Below the pieces are notes generated by a model. That model was given only the letters and a program-made list of their open reading frames with translations. It searched no databases and was not told where the DNA came from. Shown here piece by piece: positions 1 to 11,719 of a DNA stretch of 64,000 nucleotides. Source of the stretch: Ceratodon purpureus (lineage: Eukaryota > Streptophyta > Bryopsida > Pseudoditrichales > Ditrichaceae); the NCBI GenBank assembly GCA_014871385.1, contig CM026427.1, positions 12,648,430 to 12,712,429 of the forward strand, in the 5' to 3' direction. A program made the translations under genes and the position numbers. Within the stretch, counting starts at the first letter, position 1. Every line of letters begins with the position of its first letter.

Positions 1-270
1 TGGTCTTTATGGCGTGGAATTGATAGGAAATATGAAAAAAAAAATCACAATTCATTTGGGTATGAATCGGGTGTAAATTTCTACATTTATCAATTTAGAA
101 GCCATTTTTTAAGAATATACCCTATATCACTTTCCACGGCCATAGGTCCCATATATGCCATGTCATGCAAAATCATCTCAAAATATCAAATAAATAGTCA
201 AAAATTTGAAAATTTAGTGCTCACCGCTCACTGCTCACTGCTCACCGCTCACAAGATAGCATTCCTGGCC
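1..270. repeat. Right terminus of a TIR transposon (element A)
   Basis: This stretch is the inverted counterpart of 15065-15333; the match runs to the window edge, so the body of element A lies to the left. The outer end, near 220-270, is built of GTGAGCG/GTGAGCA-type 7-mers (read on the minus strand) and finishes with CAAGATAGC. A shorter version of the same end is at 50240-50300 and a decayed one at 11000-11034. About 120 bp inside lies the motif CCACGGCCATAGGTCC (134-149), which has counterparts near the other three ends. The left end and target duplication of A cannot be seen. Confidence 0.7.
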
Positions 271-2834
271 AATAACCAATCACAATCTCCTAGTTTTGCC
301 CAAATTGCCCGTCATTCACAAAAACAGAAAATGATAAGACTAAATTTCAAAAGGTGGGCACTTTCAACATAATGGACCCAATGTCTCTTCATCCATACAT
401 AGTATTGAAGTTTCCCATCAAACATACACTTAATAATCTAATTAACCCGTAAAGGACAATCTCCCACATTTGGGCTTTTTTAGAATTTGGGTATGCCAGC
501 CTGACAGCCTGTGACTTCAATTTAAGTCAAGATTTCTTGAAACTTTTTGTGAATGTTTGCTGTAACAAGGACTTTGAGGGGATTCAATTTTTTTTTCAAT
601 GAGACATTTTTAAAAATAGTTATGGTATCCAAAGTGAAATTTTGTGTTTGGTGGACAATTCGAGCAGCCATGCTGAATATATTTGTTACCTCTAATATTT
701 TTTCTATAAATACTTAATGGTGTCATCTTTGAGATTTCTTAAAAAAAACGTTGTTCAATATAAAATGTCATTCCACAAAATATCAAAGTTTTCTCATCGT
801 TTTGGGCAATGTACAAAAAAAACTTCTTCTTTCCTTCATAAAAGTTAGAAATTTGTTTTTTTAGATTATTCCTTCTTTTTACTTAAAGGATGAACATCAT
901 TCTTTAATTTGACTATTTGGATTGGGACTTTATATCATAATAAAATTTCTAGATTAAAAATATGAATGAGCATTCTTTTGTATTCCACTTAATAAAAATA
1001 TTTTTTTCAAACATGCTACACTTGTCTTTTGTGTGTAATTTTTTTTATTAAATTAGCTAACTTAGTCTCCTTTAACACACACCAAAACCTCCAAAATCCA
1101 TAATGCAAAAAACCTAAGAAAAAAGAAGTTAGAGTGCCTCAACCCAAGGTAGAAGCACCTAAAACCAACAACTTTAGGATTTTGAGGCTTTTTTTTGGGG
1201 GTTATTTTTGGGGTGTAATTTTCACGTGTAGAAAGATAGGTTTCTCATAGAATGCAAATTTTTTCAAAATTTTCTTCCCAATATTGAAATAGATACAAAT
1301 TTTTAAACACAAAAGTACTTAGTGACCCAAAACTGATATGTAGACTTTTTCCATTGTCACACTTAGTTGGTACTAATATCCACTTATGAGAGTAACCAAA
1401 ACCACCAACTTTTTGAGTGTTTTTGAGCTTTTCGATTGGTTAGTGGTCTGACAGTACTAATCAAGCAGGTGGTCAGCCAAAATGCAGTTCTGGGGGTCAC
1501 ATCTACAGGTTGATTTTGGGGGTGCGATTTGTTTTAGGTGCTTCTACCTTATTACTAATCTTGTCAACAAAGTTTGTTTTTAAATTTCAATCTCTATAAT
1601 TTTTTAATCTTTACAATAAATAATGATCAAATTTATTGAGCTATCTACTACAATAATCTATTTGAAGATCTTACCGCTATAACTAGAAGATAATGAGTTT
1701 AGTTAGTCAAGCTTTTTGCATTAGAAATGGTAGTTTTGAAGCAATTTTTGGTGAAACATAGTCAAGGAACTTTAGGGATTAATTGATTCCATGATCAAGA
1801 GAAATTGTTTTCATCTCTCCAAAGTATTTATCAAATTGATGGTTATCATTCAAAGGTCTATTTTCATCCAACTAATGTTTTTTCACCCATGTAAAATTGT
1901 ACATCTAGTCTTTAATTTTTTGGCGCTTATATATCATCCTATTTCTACAAAGATGCAGCTAGTCCAGCCAGAGAACCCATTATTTCATAGGGACCCCGTC
2001 AAAATTAAAAGAAATTCTATTGTTTGCGTGCTTCAATAATTAGCCAAAAATCAAGTTTCACTTCAATTTCATTAAAAGTTTTTATAAGTCTCTTTTCTCA
2101 TCAACAAAAATATTTCTACCCTTTGGGTTTCCAAGTAGACATCTTTAGATTATTTTTTTTACTATTTTCAATTTGAAAAATCTAAGACATTTTCAGCACA
2201 TCCCTAATGACCAAAACAAGGATTTTTGGCCCTTTCTAAACATGTATAGGGGGCAAAGTTTGTGAGCGTAAACCTAACTCGCATGCTTGTAAAAACTTAT
2301 AACCTCATATGTATCAAATGTGTTCCAAATGTATACTTTTTGGACATAAAAACTTACGCACACTGCTTAGGCAATGTCAAAAAAAACTTTCACAAGGACT
2401 TTGAACCTTATAACCTCCCAATTTGTATGATGAATTCAGCTCCACAAAAACATTCAATTACTGTAAAGATATCAAATGGAATTTCAAGAAACATTAAAAA
2501 TTATATCAATTTAAAATGACCTAACAAAAATTGGATTTCTGTTTTGAAATTACAACCACATAGAACCATTCAAATTATCATGAGTCACAAATTCTTATGA
2601 CATATAACTTCGTAAAATCCTAATTCAAAATTTCAAAAAAAAAAAAAACATCTCATCAAAATTATGTGAAAGTTCTGCACTCCAACACCTCCAATTCTGG
2701 TAACATATCCTCCTTCCGTTAGAGGTTAAAAATACAATATACTGAGGATGGTAAATTCAAAGTATAAAACCAACCCCAGCTGACACGCCTCAAATGAGTT
2801 CTAAGCAACTCGAATTTCACGAATTTCGAATCCT
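271..2834. other. AT-rich sequence without a recognisable gene
   Basis: The sequence is AT-rich with many short homopolymers. The few open frames are short, lack splice context and have no domain I recognise. I see no tRNA, no repeat array and no convincing promoter. Confidence 0.5.
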
Positions 2835-3665
2835 GTTGTACGTGCATCACCCACTGCGACGTCTGGATTGGATCCAGCTCCGACTCCAAACAACATCTCA
2901 ATGAGAGTTGAATCTACACCACTTACAAAGAACTCTACATGATCACAGATAATCCGAAACGGAAACTACTCCAAAAAGCATAAATTTACTAAAGTCTTCT
3001 ACACAAACTTTGGTGACAGCGTCGTTTAAAAGCATTGACATCGGCTCTTTCAGTTCTGATCTGCGCTGGAGTTGCTGCGCGTGCAACCGACGTCCACATC
3101 CCAGAGCTTGACCAAACTACCCAGCCTCACTGCTTGGAAGGAACACTCGTCGCTGTACTTCGCAAGGTTCCAAAGTTCACACTTCAACTGCAAAGAATCG
3201 CACATCAGGCCTACAGCCTTCTCAGATACTAAATTAGTATTTGACTTCAAGACGCTACTCCTGATTGAGCCCACCCGGCAACATAGGGTTTGATCCCAAA
3301 ACGACATAGCTGTGTGCTGGCCGGATATCAACTCCTTCCCGACTTACTTCTCTTGACACTTTTGGAAGGCTGCCGCCCACATCCCGCCCTCACATCCAAA
3401 CCACAAGGGATCGTTGAATAACTTACCGGATGTGTTCGGCGAAGTGCATTTCCACCTCGAGCATCGACTATGTATTTTCGGGACCGAGTAAAAGTGCCGG
3501 AAGCCTTGGACTAGGACGTCATCCGCATTTCCTTGCATGCCACCGAACTGCATCCCGGAAGGCCTCAGCACTCATGAGCTGCTCGAGGGTCACGTCGCCC
3601 GGGTGGACATGGACAACGGACAGGAAGGTGCGAGGTAGCTCTTCGACCTTGCTGCTCCGGAGGGG

Positions 3666-3671
3666 TATATA
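3666..3671 (+). promoter_or_regulatory. TATA box of germin-like gene, copy 1
   Basis: TATATA in the context GGGGTATATAGATGG lies about 275 bp before the ATG at 3944. Transcription would start near 3695-3700. The same box is preserved in the inverted copy at 57136-57141. Confidence 0.55.
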
Positions 3672-3943
3672 GATGGCCTCCTCTGGCTTCAACTATCATT
3701 CACTGCTCTCCAGCGACTGCTATTCGAAGGGTGATGTGAATTGGAGTACTCACGAATTGATCAGCTGCAGTTCTCAGGAGCCCGAGCTCATCAAGCAACA
3801 CTTGCGACCTGCAAATACTCATCGACTGTGAACCCAGCACTTGGAATCTTTTGGATTCCAGCAACGCCTCCGGCCCCAAGTGGTGATTTCGTGAAGCATA
3901 CTGTCCAAAGAAGTGATCTGAACGCAGCTGCAAGCAAGCTGCA

Positions 3944-5047
3944 ATGGGGGCGTACAGAACCCAGCGTTCCACTCATGATCTGTTGAAGCTGCTCGTTGTT
4001 GCACTTTGTGCCAGCACGGCCTTCTTCCTGGGCGATGTTCATGCCGCCGACCCGGACCCCCTGGCGGACTTCTGCGTGGCGGATCTGTCACCCAATGCGC
4101 CCCTGGTGAACGGGTATGCGTGCAAGCCCCGCACCAATGTCACCACCGACGACTTCGTGTACACCGGCTTCCGACAAGCTGGTAAGTACTGAGTTGCTAC
4201 TTATAGCCAATGTTCATCTCGTCCAACTTAAATGTTGTCCGATCTTATTATGTCTTGCCAGCAGAGTCGCCCGGTTCAGAAATTATAAATTAGCCGTGCG
4301 CTTGCTGCAATTGCGTGGGATGAGCTGCAGTATAATGATGATTGCTAACCCAGGTTGTGGACGTGGATTTTCTGTGACTCCAGCTGCCTCAGATGCTCAA
4401 ATCATGCAGTCGCCCACAGGGGCAGTCGTCTCGCTTGCCGGTCCCAAGGAATGGCCGGGCCTCAACACGCAGGGCGTCACCCACGCCAGGCTCGACTTCG
4501 CCATTGGCGGGGTGGTTCCCCTCCACACCCATCCCCGCGCAGCCGAGACGCTGTTGGTCCTCAAGGGCACCATCTACACGGGCTTCATCAGCGACGACAA
4601 CATCCTGTACGCGTCCACCCTGAAGCAGGGCGACGTGATCCTGTTCCCGAAAGCGCTGCTGCACTTCCAGCTCAACGTGGGCAACGAGACCGCCATCACC
4701 TTCAACACGCTCACCTCCCAGAACCCCGGATTGCTCCTCTCGGCCAACCAGGTGAGGGTCGCTCTTAGGAATCTTGCCAAGGCCGGCCTGTTCTCAGATT
4801 AATTGGCAAATATCTCTGTGCATGTTTCAAGATTGGGGGTTGAATTGAATTTTATTTTGTTGCGGGGGTTCTCAGCTTCAAATTGGACTGTAATTATGTG
4901 TTCCGTCCCTGACCTGTCGTAACTTGATACTTTTGTGGTGCTCAGATCTTCAAGCCCAACATCACGAGCGCGGTGATCGAGAAGTCGTTCGGCATCGATG
5001 CAGCCACTGTGAAGCTGCTCAAGGCTTCGTACCCAGGCCACCCTTGA
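3944..5047 (+). CDS. Germin-like protein, copy 1 (3 exons)
   Basis: The coding sequence joins 3944-4181, 4384-4751 and 4946-5047, giving 235 residues. Introns use GTAAGT...CCAG and GTGAGG...TCAG and keep the frame. The product is a secreted cupin of the germin-like family: apoplastic, metal-binding, usually an oligomer; members act as oxalate oxidase or superoxide dismutase, and the activity of this one cannot be read off. Visible features are an N-terminal signal peptide (cleavage probably before ADPDPLADF), the two germin cysteines (DFC and GYAC), cupin box 1 GGVVPLHTHPRAAE with the H-x-H and E metal ligands, and box 2 with the last histidine in LLHFQLNVGN. Length fits the family. The start is the first ATG after a TATA box. 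A long frame beginning at 4116 merely reads through intron 1 and is not the real product. Confidence 0.93.
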
Positions 5048-5775
5048 GCTGCGCATGCGAGTGAATGATTCGCGTGGGGCCTTTCGATGACTAGCTACCA
5101 GCTTTGTGGTGATCCGGGCCTGTCATTGTAAATTTGTGCTGCATATCAGAGAGGGATCATGTGCACTTGGTGGGCCGAGATAGGATAGTACGAGTTAGTT
5201 CCGGGAGATTACTGGCTACCTCGCTGCCCAAGGCCGTGGAGGTGGAACGAGGGACTCCGGAGGTCGAGCATAGTTTGAGATTTGTTGCCCATCGAATTGA
5301 TGGAATTGAAGAAAGACTTGTGCATAAGATTATTCTTTTTATAATGGAGATCAGGAGCAGTGTTCACTGTTCATAGACCATGACATCACACCACTTTCTT
5401 GAGTGGAAGGTCACATTCTTTGTGGACACTGAAGTCATATTATTATAGGTTGAATCCTGAATCTTGATATTACTCAGAATTCCCCATCCGAAAAGAATTT
5501 GCATGCTTTTGTAATATTCTGTGGCAGTATTTGCTTTTTCTGCTCTTTAAATCTCCGAAATAGTTTGTTTCCTTACATTTGGTTTATTTATATTCGCACT
5601 GCCCAGGGTTATAGTTCTCTTGGCCTTTTGTTGTCCACTAGAGGATTTATTGCTCTTGATGTAAGGTAGTCCGCTGTGTTCTATTGGATGAAATGGGATC
5701 AGTGAGATGGTGGACCTTGGTTAGCCTGGATCAGTTAATTTATATTTGATGTTTGGTGAATTTGTGTAGTTTTGT

Positions 5776-6114
5776 TTAACCCTTAAACATCAGACCCAGC
5801 CCGAGGGGCTGGGTTTAAAGGAATAATTGGAGACAGAAGTTTCATTTCTCAACCAAATCAAGGGAGACTTGTTGCGTTGGAAAGCTATTGAAAAAGCGAT
5901 CTAGATTCCAAATTTCCGCCTCATTTGATAGATTATGGAATCGTTGGTAAGCAATCAAATTTATCAAATTGAACAAGTTTAGAGGTTGGGGCAGCTGAAG
6001 TTCAGCAGTGCTCCAATGGTACAGTGCTACATGCAGAGCCATTTTTTGGGGAAAAAAGATTTAGATTCTGTTTGGGCTGCCCACCCAGGATCCAAAATGT
6101 CGTTTAAGGGTTAA
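5776..6114. mobile_element. TTAA-flanked MITE-like element 1 (339 bp with TSDs)
   Basis: The element is bounded by TTAA on both sides and has inverted ends CCCTTAAAC...GTTTAAGGG. A hairpin around CCCAGCCCGAGGGGCTGGG lies just inside the left end. The right arm of the large inverted repeat, near 14625, has the corresponding site with a single TTAA and no element. A TTAA duplication next to a CCC end is what piggyBac-type transposition gives; a TTA duplication of Tourist type is the alternative. Confidence 0.65.
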
Positions 6115-6690
6115 TAAGTTTGAGGTATTGGGTAAGGGGAAAAGTAATTGTTATCCGGCTCAAGTGTGTCTGTTCGCGAAAAAGAAAATAAAATATTCAT
6201 ATGGATAATTAGAATAAGATCCTAAGCAATATCAGAAGTGAAATAATTTGACAAGTGGAAAGGAGGGTCATTGTTCATATTGGTATTTGTGATTTTGAGT
6301 CATTAGTAGAGAATCAGAGATTGCAAATTTCTCTTGAGTTTTTTTAATTGCATAAAGACTCAGGAGTGATGGATTGGTGAGATGTAATGTGTTACTTACT
6401 AAGTGGACATGTTTTGTAATTGATTAAAGTGATAAAATGAATAGATTGTTATAAAATTTAAACAAAATGTCAAATCCATGCAAATTACAAGATGTCATTA
6501 GCAATTTAGCATAAGAAATGTAGTAAGTCAAGCCAATTAGGTGTCAAATAGCCTGTGCACAAGGATTAGGTGTTGTCAATTGTGAAAACAAATGATGTGG
6601 TAAGTCAAAATAATGTGATACTAAGGAAGAGTCAAGACTAATATTGGTGTGAAACTTAACACATTAGATATGTAATGCTTTGATGTAAAA

Positions 6691-7617
6691 TTAACCCCTA
6701 AAAATCCAAGAAAGCCAAAATGGGTTTTTGTTGTTTTAGGTAGCCAAGATGAAGGGGTTAAACTTCATACTTTTGCCTAAGATTTTTATTGGATGCTCCC
6801 TATACTGCAAAGTGTATGTGGTAAAATTTTCAAAGCCAAATTCCAATTTTAAAACCTTCATCTTAAAATTTTAGGTTTCAAGTCCAAAACGGGCAGCTTA
6901 AAATTAGGGTTTTTAAATTTTTTTTTTTCTTGAAATATTTTCATAACCAAACCACCACTCAGATTCCAAAGAGACCAAAGTCAAAAAATAAACCAATTTT
7001 ACAAGGGCAGCCTCCAAAAATTACAAAGACAAGCTTCAAATTTTTGAACTATTTCTTTCAAAATTCGTTAAAATTTGAGATTTTGAAATTTTTCAAAAAA
7101 AATTTTGCCCAAAAATAAAAAATGTTTGAAGGAACCTAACCACCGTTTAGATTTTTTTAAAACCAAGTAAACGTAACGTCATACATGTTTTACGATATCA
7201 ACGTTTTTAGACCCGCTTCTAGAGAATAATTTTTATGAAGGTCCTAAAAAAGGAATACGTCTCTAGAATTTTGCGTCGAGGTACCCAACTTGATTACCTA
7301 CATGGAAAAAAATATGAGCAAAATGTTTGGGATAATGAACATCAAGTCCCTATTTTCACCATTTACCCTATGTCGTTGAGTTTATACCAAAAAAAACTTT
7401 TTCTGCAACTTTGAACATTATAATCTCACAAATGATAATCATCCAACGGTTTAAAATCTTATCAGTACTTCTAAAGAGGGTAAAGAACAAGATCTTACGG
7501 TCAAATGTCTAAAAAAAAGAAAAACGTCTGGTCCAAACCGTCATTCCCACAAAGCCGTCAAAAATGACAGTTTTGGAACTTGGAGCTTCCAAAAACGGCT
7601 GGATTTTTAGGGGTTAA
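6691..7617. mobile_element. TTAA-flanked MITE-like element 2 (927 bp with TSDs)
   Basis: Perfect inverted ends TTAACCCCTAAAAATCC at 6691 and its complement ending at 7617. The same family occurs at 13474-14418, in the same orientation and with similar interior (for example AAGATTTTTATTGGATGCT in both). The right arm of the large inverted repeat preserves the empty site near 12345 (AAAATTAATTAATCATCTT), with one TTAA where this arm has the element between two. No transposase is encoded, so it is non-autonomous. Confidence 0.75.
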
Positions 7618-8300
7618 CTAATCATCTTAAATTGTATAAATAAGTTATAATTTATTGGGTATTTGTGTAATGAACAATCCATCTTCAAGTTTAAGTTATA
7701 AATAACATTGTTACATTTATTGCAACAATCTAATTAACTACAAGCCTACAATTTGCCACCTTGAAAAACAAAACTTGATTTAATGTATTACTTTTTTAAT
7801 AAAGCAAAAATACTCATTCTAGGGCTTCAAAACAAACTATTTATAAAAAAAATTACAATAAAACAACATATTAACTAAAAAATTGGCAAAAAAAAATCTA
7901 ACTTTGTTCATGTCTAGAAACTTTTCAATGGAATGCTTTAGAGAAGAACTAAGAATTGTGCTTTAGAGAAGAATTAAAAAAGAAATACATTTCAATGGGA
8001 TATTTAAGTAATTATGTACAAAACGCTCAATTATAGACATATTGGTTTTCAAATTGTTTAAATGTAATAAAAGGCTATTAATTAGGAACTTAATCTAATT
8101 GACCCATCATTATATTTATTTAGGATTGTTACACTTAAAAATATGATTAAATTTTTTTAATTGATATCAAAATGACTCTAAGTTTTATAATGAAGACAGT
8201 TTGTTCATACTAATAAATTTATTAAGACCATGTAGACTCTATGATCAAATTCAAGTGATCCACCAAATTGAGCTTATAAGTCTTTTACCTTCACAGGGAA

Positions 8301-8907
8301 CATATGCCTCTCCCTTCCCTCCTTTATTATTAAAATAGGCACTACACATGGAGATTTTTTTCAAATATATATTGTAATATACCATTGGAAAGCCTTAAAT
8401 GAGAGCTTTCCAAAAACATATAACAAGCCATATCTTGAAGAAAAACAAATTAGGTCATTTTTCATCCAGATTCTAAACCATGAGCAAAATTGAGTCCCAT
8501 CTCAAGGGACTTTCGGATCCGAGATACCTTTTGAGGATGCACATCTTTAACAAAAAGATGAACATTTTTAACAAAAAATAATATATGAATGAATAAAATG
8601 ACCTTGCGATCTACCAAAGGCTTTAGGCAGATTATATGTACTGAATTTTGAATTGAATAGAAATGGTCTTGGAATCTAAGAAGGGGTCAAGTCTTGTAAA
8701 TATTTTTGAAAAATAGTGGAGATGAAGGTGGCCTTTGGATTTCAATGGAATAATGGCATAAATGATTTTAGATCTTTAGAAGTGTAAAGGTATCTTAAGT
8801 GTGCTGATATTTAAAGTATGTTGTTATATATTCTTGATGTTGATAATAGACACAAAGATTTTCTACATAATATTATCTCACACGCATTCTCTTGATTGCC
8901 TATACAG
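8301..8907. other. Non-coding stretch left of the transposase relic, with a GGATCC palindrome
   Basis: There is no open frame of note. At 8513-8528 lies TCGGATCCGAGATACC, the same core palindrome found at 10551-10741, 49932-49967 and in each 466-bp array unit, here as a lone half-hairpin. It may be part of element C. Confidence 0.5.
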
Positions 8908-10272
8908 AACCTATCGATGAACAAGAGAGCGGACATGCCGTCTTGCAACCTAACAGAGACTATACATAACAAGTTGCTTCAAGAGTCCAGACTCCAGAAA
9001 CACGGCCGAATGTCAATACGCTGCAACTGTGGACGACATGATGCGTGTGTTCATGGAGATCACTGAATATAGAAGGTATCTAAAGGGAGGGAGGGGATGC
9101 AAAGGACTAGACAAGGCAGAGCTCCGCCTCCGTCAAGCACAACGGAGCTTAGACCCGGAAATGATAGCTGAGGCGATGAAGGCGTATCAGGGAGCTGTAG
9201 ACGTGTTCACGAAGGAGAAGGCACTTGAGGGAGCAGAGATTTTTGGCTCTATCAAGAGGAAGCTTGATCTTCCTCCTGGTCAACCCATGACTTTCACCGC
9301 TCTGATAAGGTCAATTATTCCATTCCTACGATGGGGACTCGGTCAACAAGGGCGCGGATCCAGGAGGCTCTTTCGGATCCAACGTGTGGTGTGCAGCACA
9401 CCACGTCCGTTCAGGAATCGGAGTGCAATCCATCCAAGTGGCACATTGCTCGCCTTTCAAACTGATCCGTACAAAAATGTCATGCACTTCATACACAGAC
9501 TCGTACGAAGTGCAACGCTAAGATCTCGAAGGGAGCTCGGGGCACAACGGCCTCTATTTATTCCGGTCAGAAGAAGGATTTTCACACGAGACGCTTGACT
9601 GCTGCGGAATTCTGGCTCTGCGTTGATGATATCAACCGATGCATGAAGGGGGGTCAAAAGTCATTTGTTGTGGATTGGCCAGAAATTCCTATAGTATGGC
9701 CAATCAAAATTGGAACCAATCTCACTAGATAGGAGGTACTCTCTCTGGAAGAAGCAGGCATCTAGTTGCAACACCATGGCGTTGTATTACCATGCCGCCA
9801 ATTCCAAGTAGCTCCTAACTAGCCTCTTCCGAGATCACATTTCAAGGCACCAGCGGATCCTAATGCACACCCTACTCTCCGGGGTGGGTATTCCATTCGC
9901 AGGAACTCTGATGCCCCAACTGTGGACCACCGTAACAAGTGGGAAAGCGCCGCTCTCATGGACCATTGCGGTATAACAAGGATAACGACTATTCAGTATC
10001 CTGGATATGGTTGCGTCGTTACCCTTAACACGGGAAGGGACAAGCTATACCGCATCACCATTGGGAGCTTTTCAGAATGTACTTATCCAGATTTCATTAA
10101 GATGGTTTCGGAGACTCTAAGAAAGAACAAGCAATGAAAATACTACAAACATATATATTATGTTATTCGATACATGTGCAAGATGGATCCTAAGGAGGAC
10201 TCCTTCATGCATACTCCGAGTTATTGTTTCAATAAGGTTATGGAAATCTTTGAACGAATGGGTGCCTTTTGA
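8908..10272 (+). pseudogene. Decayed C-terminal exon of a SWIM-type transposase (element C)
   Basis: This is a broken homologue of exon 2 of the transposase at 46101-49723. It begins at the same kind of acceptor (ACAG at 8904-8907), and short strings match in order: ADMPSCNL, DDMMRVFMEIT, the stretch with RNSDAPT, DHRNKW, YPGYGCVV and FMHTPSYCFN. Two frame changes and several in-frame stops break it. The SWIM motif has lost cysteines: C-T-C-P of the intact gene is C-T-Y-P here and KYCKH is KYYKH. The catalytic exon is missing. The relic is followed by two GGATCC hairpins and a transposon end near 11034, the same order as in element B. Confidence 0.8.
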
Positions 10273-10550
10273 AGAATTGATCAATTTATATCGTACAAGG
10301 AGCCTTCTAGGGGACGATAGGCTATTATATCAGCAGTGTTTTGTTCAGGATTGGATTTGTTTTGATTTAAACTGCAAAAAATAAAGATGATCTCTTTGTA
10401 TGCCATTATATACAATCAAATTAAGTGAGTTTTTTTTTACAACAAAATAGAAATCTCTCTCTATCCTTCTTGCCTATGACAAACAACTCCAATTTTCTGG
10501 TGAGGAAACGCAGTGATGAAAGTTTGAGTTTACCGGAATCTTTGTCCTGT

Positions 10551-10623
10551 GGAGGTGTATCACGGATCCAAGGGTCCACTTGAGCCAGCGCCTTCGGGAC
10601 TCTCGGATCCGAGATACACCTCC
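10551..10623. repeat. GGATCC-type hairpin 1 after the relic
   Basis: A 73-bp inverted repeat with arms GGAGGTGTATCACGGATCC and GGATCCGAGATACACCTCC around a short G/C-rich loop. It is close to the hairpin at 10669-10741. The core CTCGGATCCGAG is shared with the palindrome near the right end of element B. Confidence 0.75.
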
Positions 10624-10668
10624 AGCATTGCAGATCCAATTATGTCCTTAGGAAAAAATCGAAGCAGA

Positions 10669-10741
10669 GGAGGTGTATCTTGGATCCGAGGGTCTCCTTG
10701 AGGCAGAGCCAAGGGGACTCTCGGATCTGAGATACACCTCC
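10669..10741. repeat. GGATCC-type hairpin 2 after the relic
   Basis: A second 73-bp inverted repeat, same arms as 10551-10623 with a few changes (GGAGGTGTATCTTGGATCC against GGATCTGAGATACACCTCC). Two hairpins in tandem downstream of a transposase relic suggest a duplicated protein-binding or termination site. Confidence 0.75.
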
Positions 10742-10929
10742 AGCGCTTCGAATTTTTTCTATTTAAAAAAAATTAATATTCAAAAATTTCAGTAAATTTT
10801 GTTAAAGTAGGGAAAAAAAATCATTTTAAACCGATCTCATTAAAACTTTATTGTATATAGGATCTGTTTTTTTTTTTAACTTCTATATTTTGCATTTTTT
10901 GACAAAAACATTCTGAAAACCACAAAAAT

Positions 10930-11034
10930 CCACAGCGATAGGTCCTTTACTAAATTTAGAAATTTCTCTCCAATTTCGTCAAAAACGCCTCCACTCCTCT
11001 CTACTCCCGCTCGCTGCTCACAAGATTGCTTCGC
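10930..11034. repeat. Decayed right terminus of element C
   Basis: The stretch ends with GCTCGCTGCTCACAAGAT and TGCTTCGCT, a decayed version of the terminus at 50280-50301 (CACAAGATAGCGTCGCT). About 90 bp inside is CCACAGCGATAGGTCC (10930-10945), the counterpart of the CCACGG subterminal motif of the other ends. I found no matching left end, so the extent of element C is unknown. Confidence 0.55.
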
Positions 11035-11719
11035 TAGTAGTCAAGTTGTTTGAAAAAATGTATGAAAGTTTTGTCTGCAAAGGCTAGATGTGGTTGTTGT
11101 AAAGAGCCTTGAGCAACAAGGCAAGCTTTTTGCTTTATAATGGTATTATTGAGATCATATTTAATTTTGAAAATCCACTTACAATCTATGGTTGTGTGTT
11201 GAAAAGGTAAAGTGATAACTTCTTTATAATTACGGATCTTTAGTAAGGATTGAAACTTTGAATCAAATTATAGCTTCTATCTATACTTTAGAATGAAGAT
11301 TGTATATTGTGTCTTTATAAGATAAGTAGTTTGATTTTAAGCCAAAATTTTCAAATGAAAAATGTGATAGTAAATATCCTTGGTTTGTTTTGCTCTTAGG
11401 CTGTGTGAGCTAACCTTTCAATATAATGTCTATACATATTTAACGAGATTTAGAGTCACTTTCAAGTACAATTCACAAATAGAAGAAATAGATGGAAATA
11501 CTTGACCTTAGAGATGAACTATCAACAATTGATCTAGAAGAAATAAAATATTGTGAATTTGGATCTAAGCTGTAATATTTGCATAATTTCAAGAGAATAA
11601 TTGTAGGATATGTTGTTTACTATTGAAATGACCAATTTTAGAATCAATTGTAGAAGTTTGTGAAAATGTTACATTTTAGAATGATGTATAATAAACATTA
11701 AATTGATTGACAAAAAGCT
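11035..11719. other. AT-rich sequence, nothing recognised
   Basis: No open frame, no repeat partner and no RNA gene are visible between the end of element C and the right arm of the large inverted repeat. Confidence 0.4.

Larger units (their letters stand above)
2835..5339 (+). repeat. Copy 1 of a 2.5-kb inverted duplication carrying a germin-like gene
   Basis: The block is repeated in reverse orientation at 55468-57972 (coordinates of the two copies add up to 60807 throughout, so there are no indels). The only difference I found by eye is C at 3517 against A in copy 2. The block covers the promoter region, the whole gene and about 290 bp downstream. Homology stops abruptly at 5339; on the other side there is a short further match (CTCGAATTTCAC) after a block of unlike bases. 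The near identity means the duplication is recent, kept by gene conversion, or an assembly artefact. Confidence 0.9.
5608..8300 (+). repeat. Left arm of a diverged large inverted repeat
   Basis: Segments here reappear in reverse order and orientation in 11720-14760. Matches include 5745-5770 (TTTGGTGAATTTGTGTA) with the stretch near 14645, 6170-6300 with 14430-14580, 6343-6485 with 13305-13445, 6490-6690 with 12360-12545, and 7620-8300 with 11720-12350. Identity is moderate, so the repeat is old. Two TTAA-flanked elements (5776-6114 and 6691-7617) were inserted into this arm later. No coding region is visible in the arm. Confidence 0.7.

Noticed and set aside
4116..4802. 228-codon frame over the germin-like gene (and its mirror at 56005-56691)
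   Set aside because: It reads through intron 1 and past the exon 2 donor; the spliced model gives the full germin-like protein.
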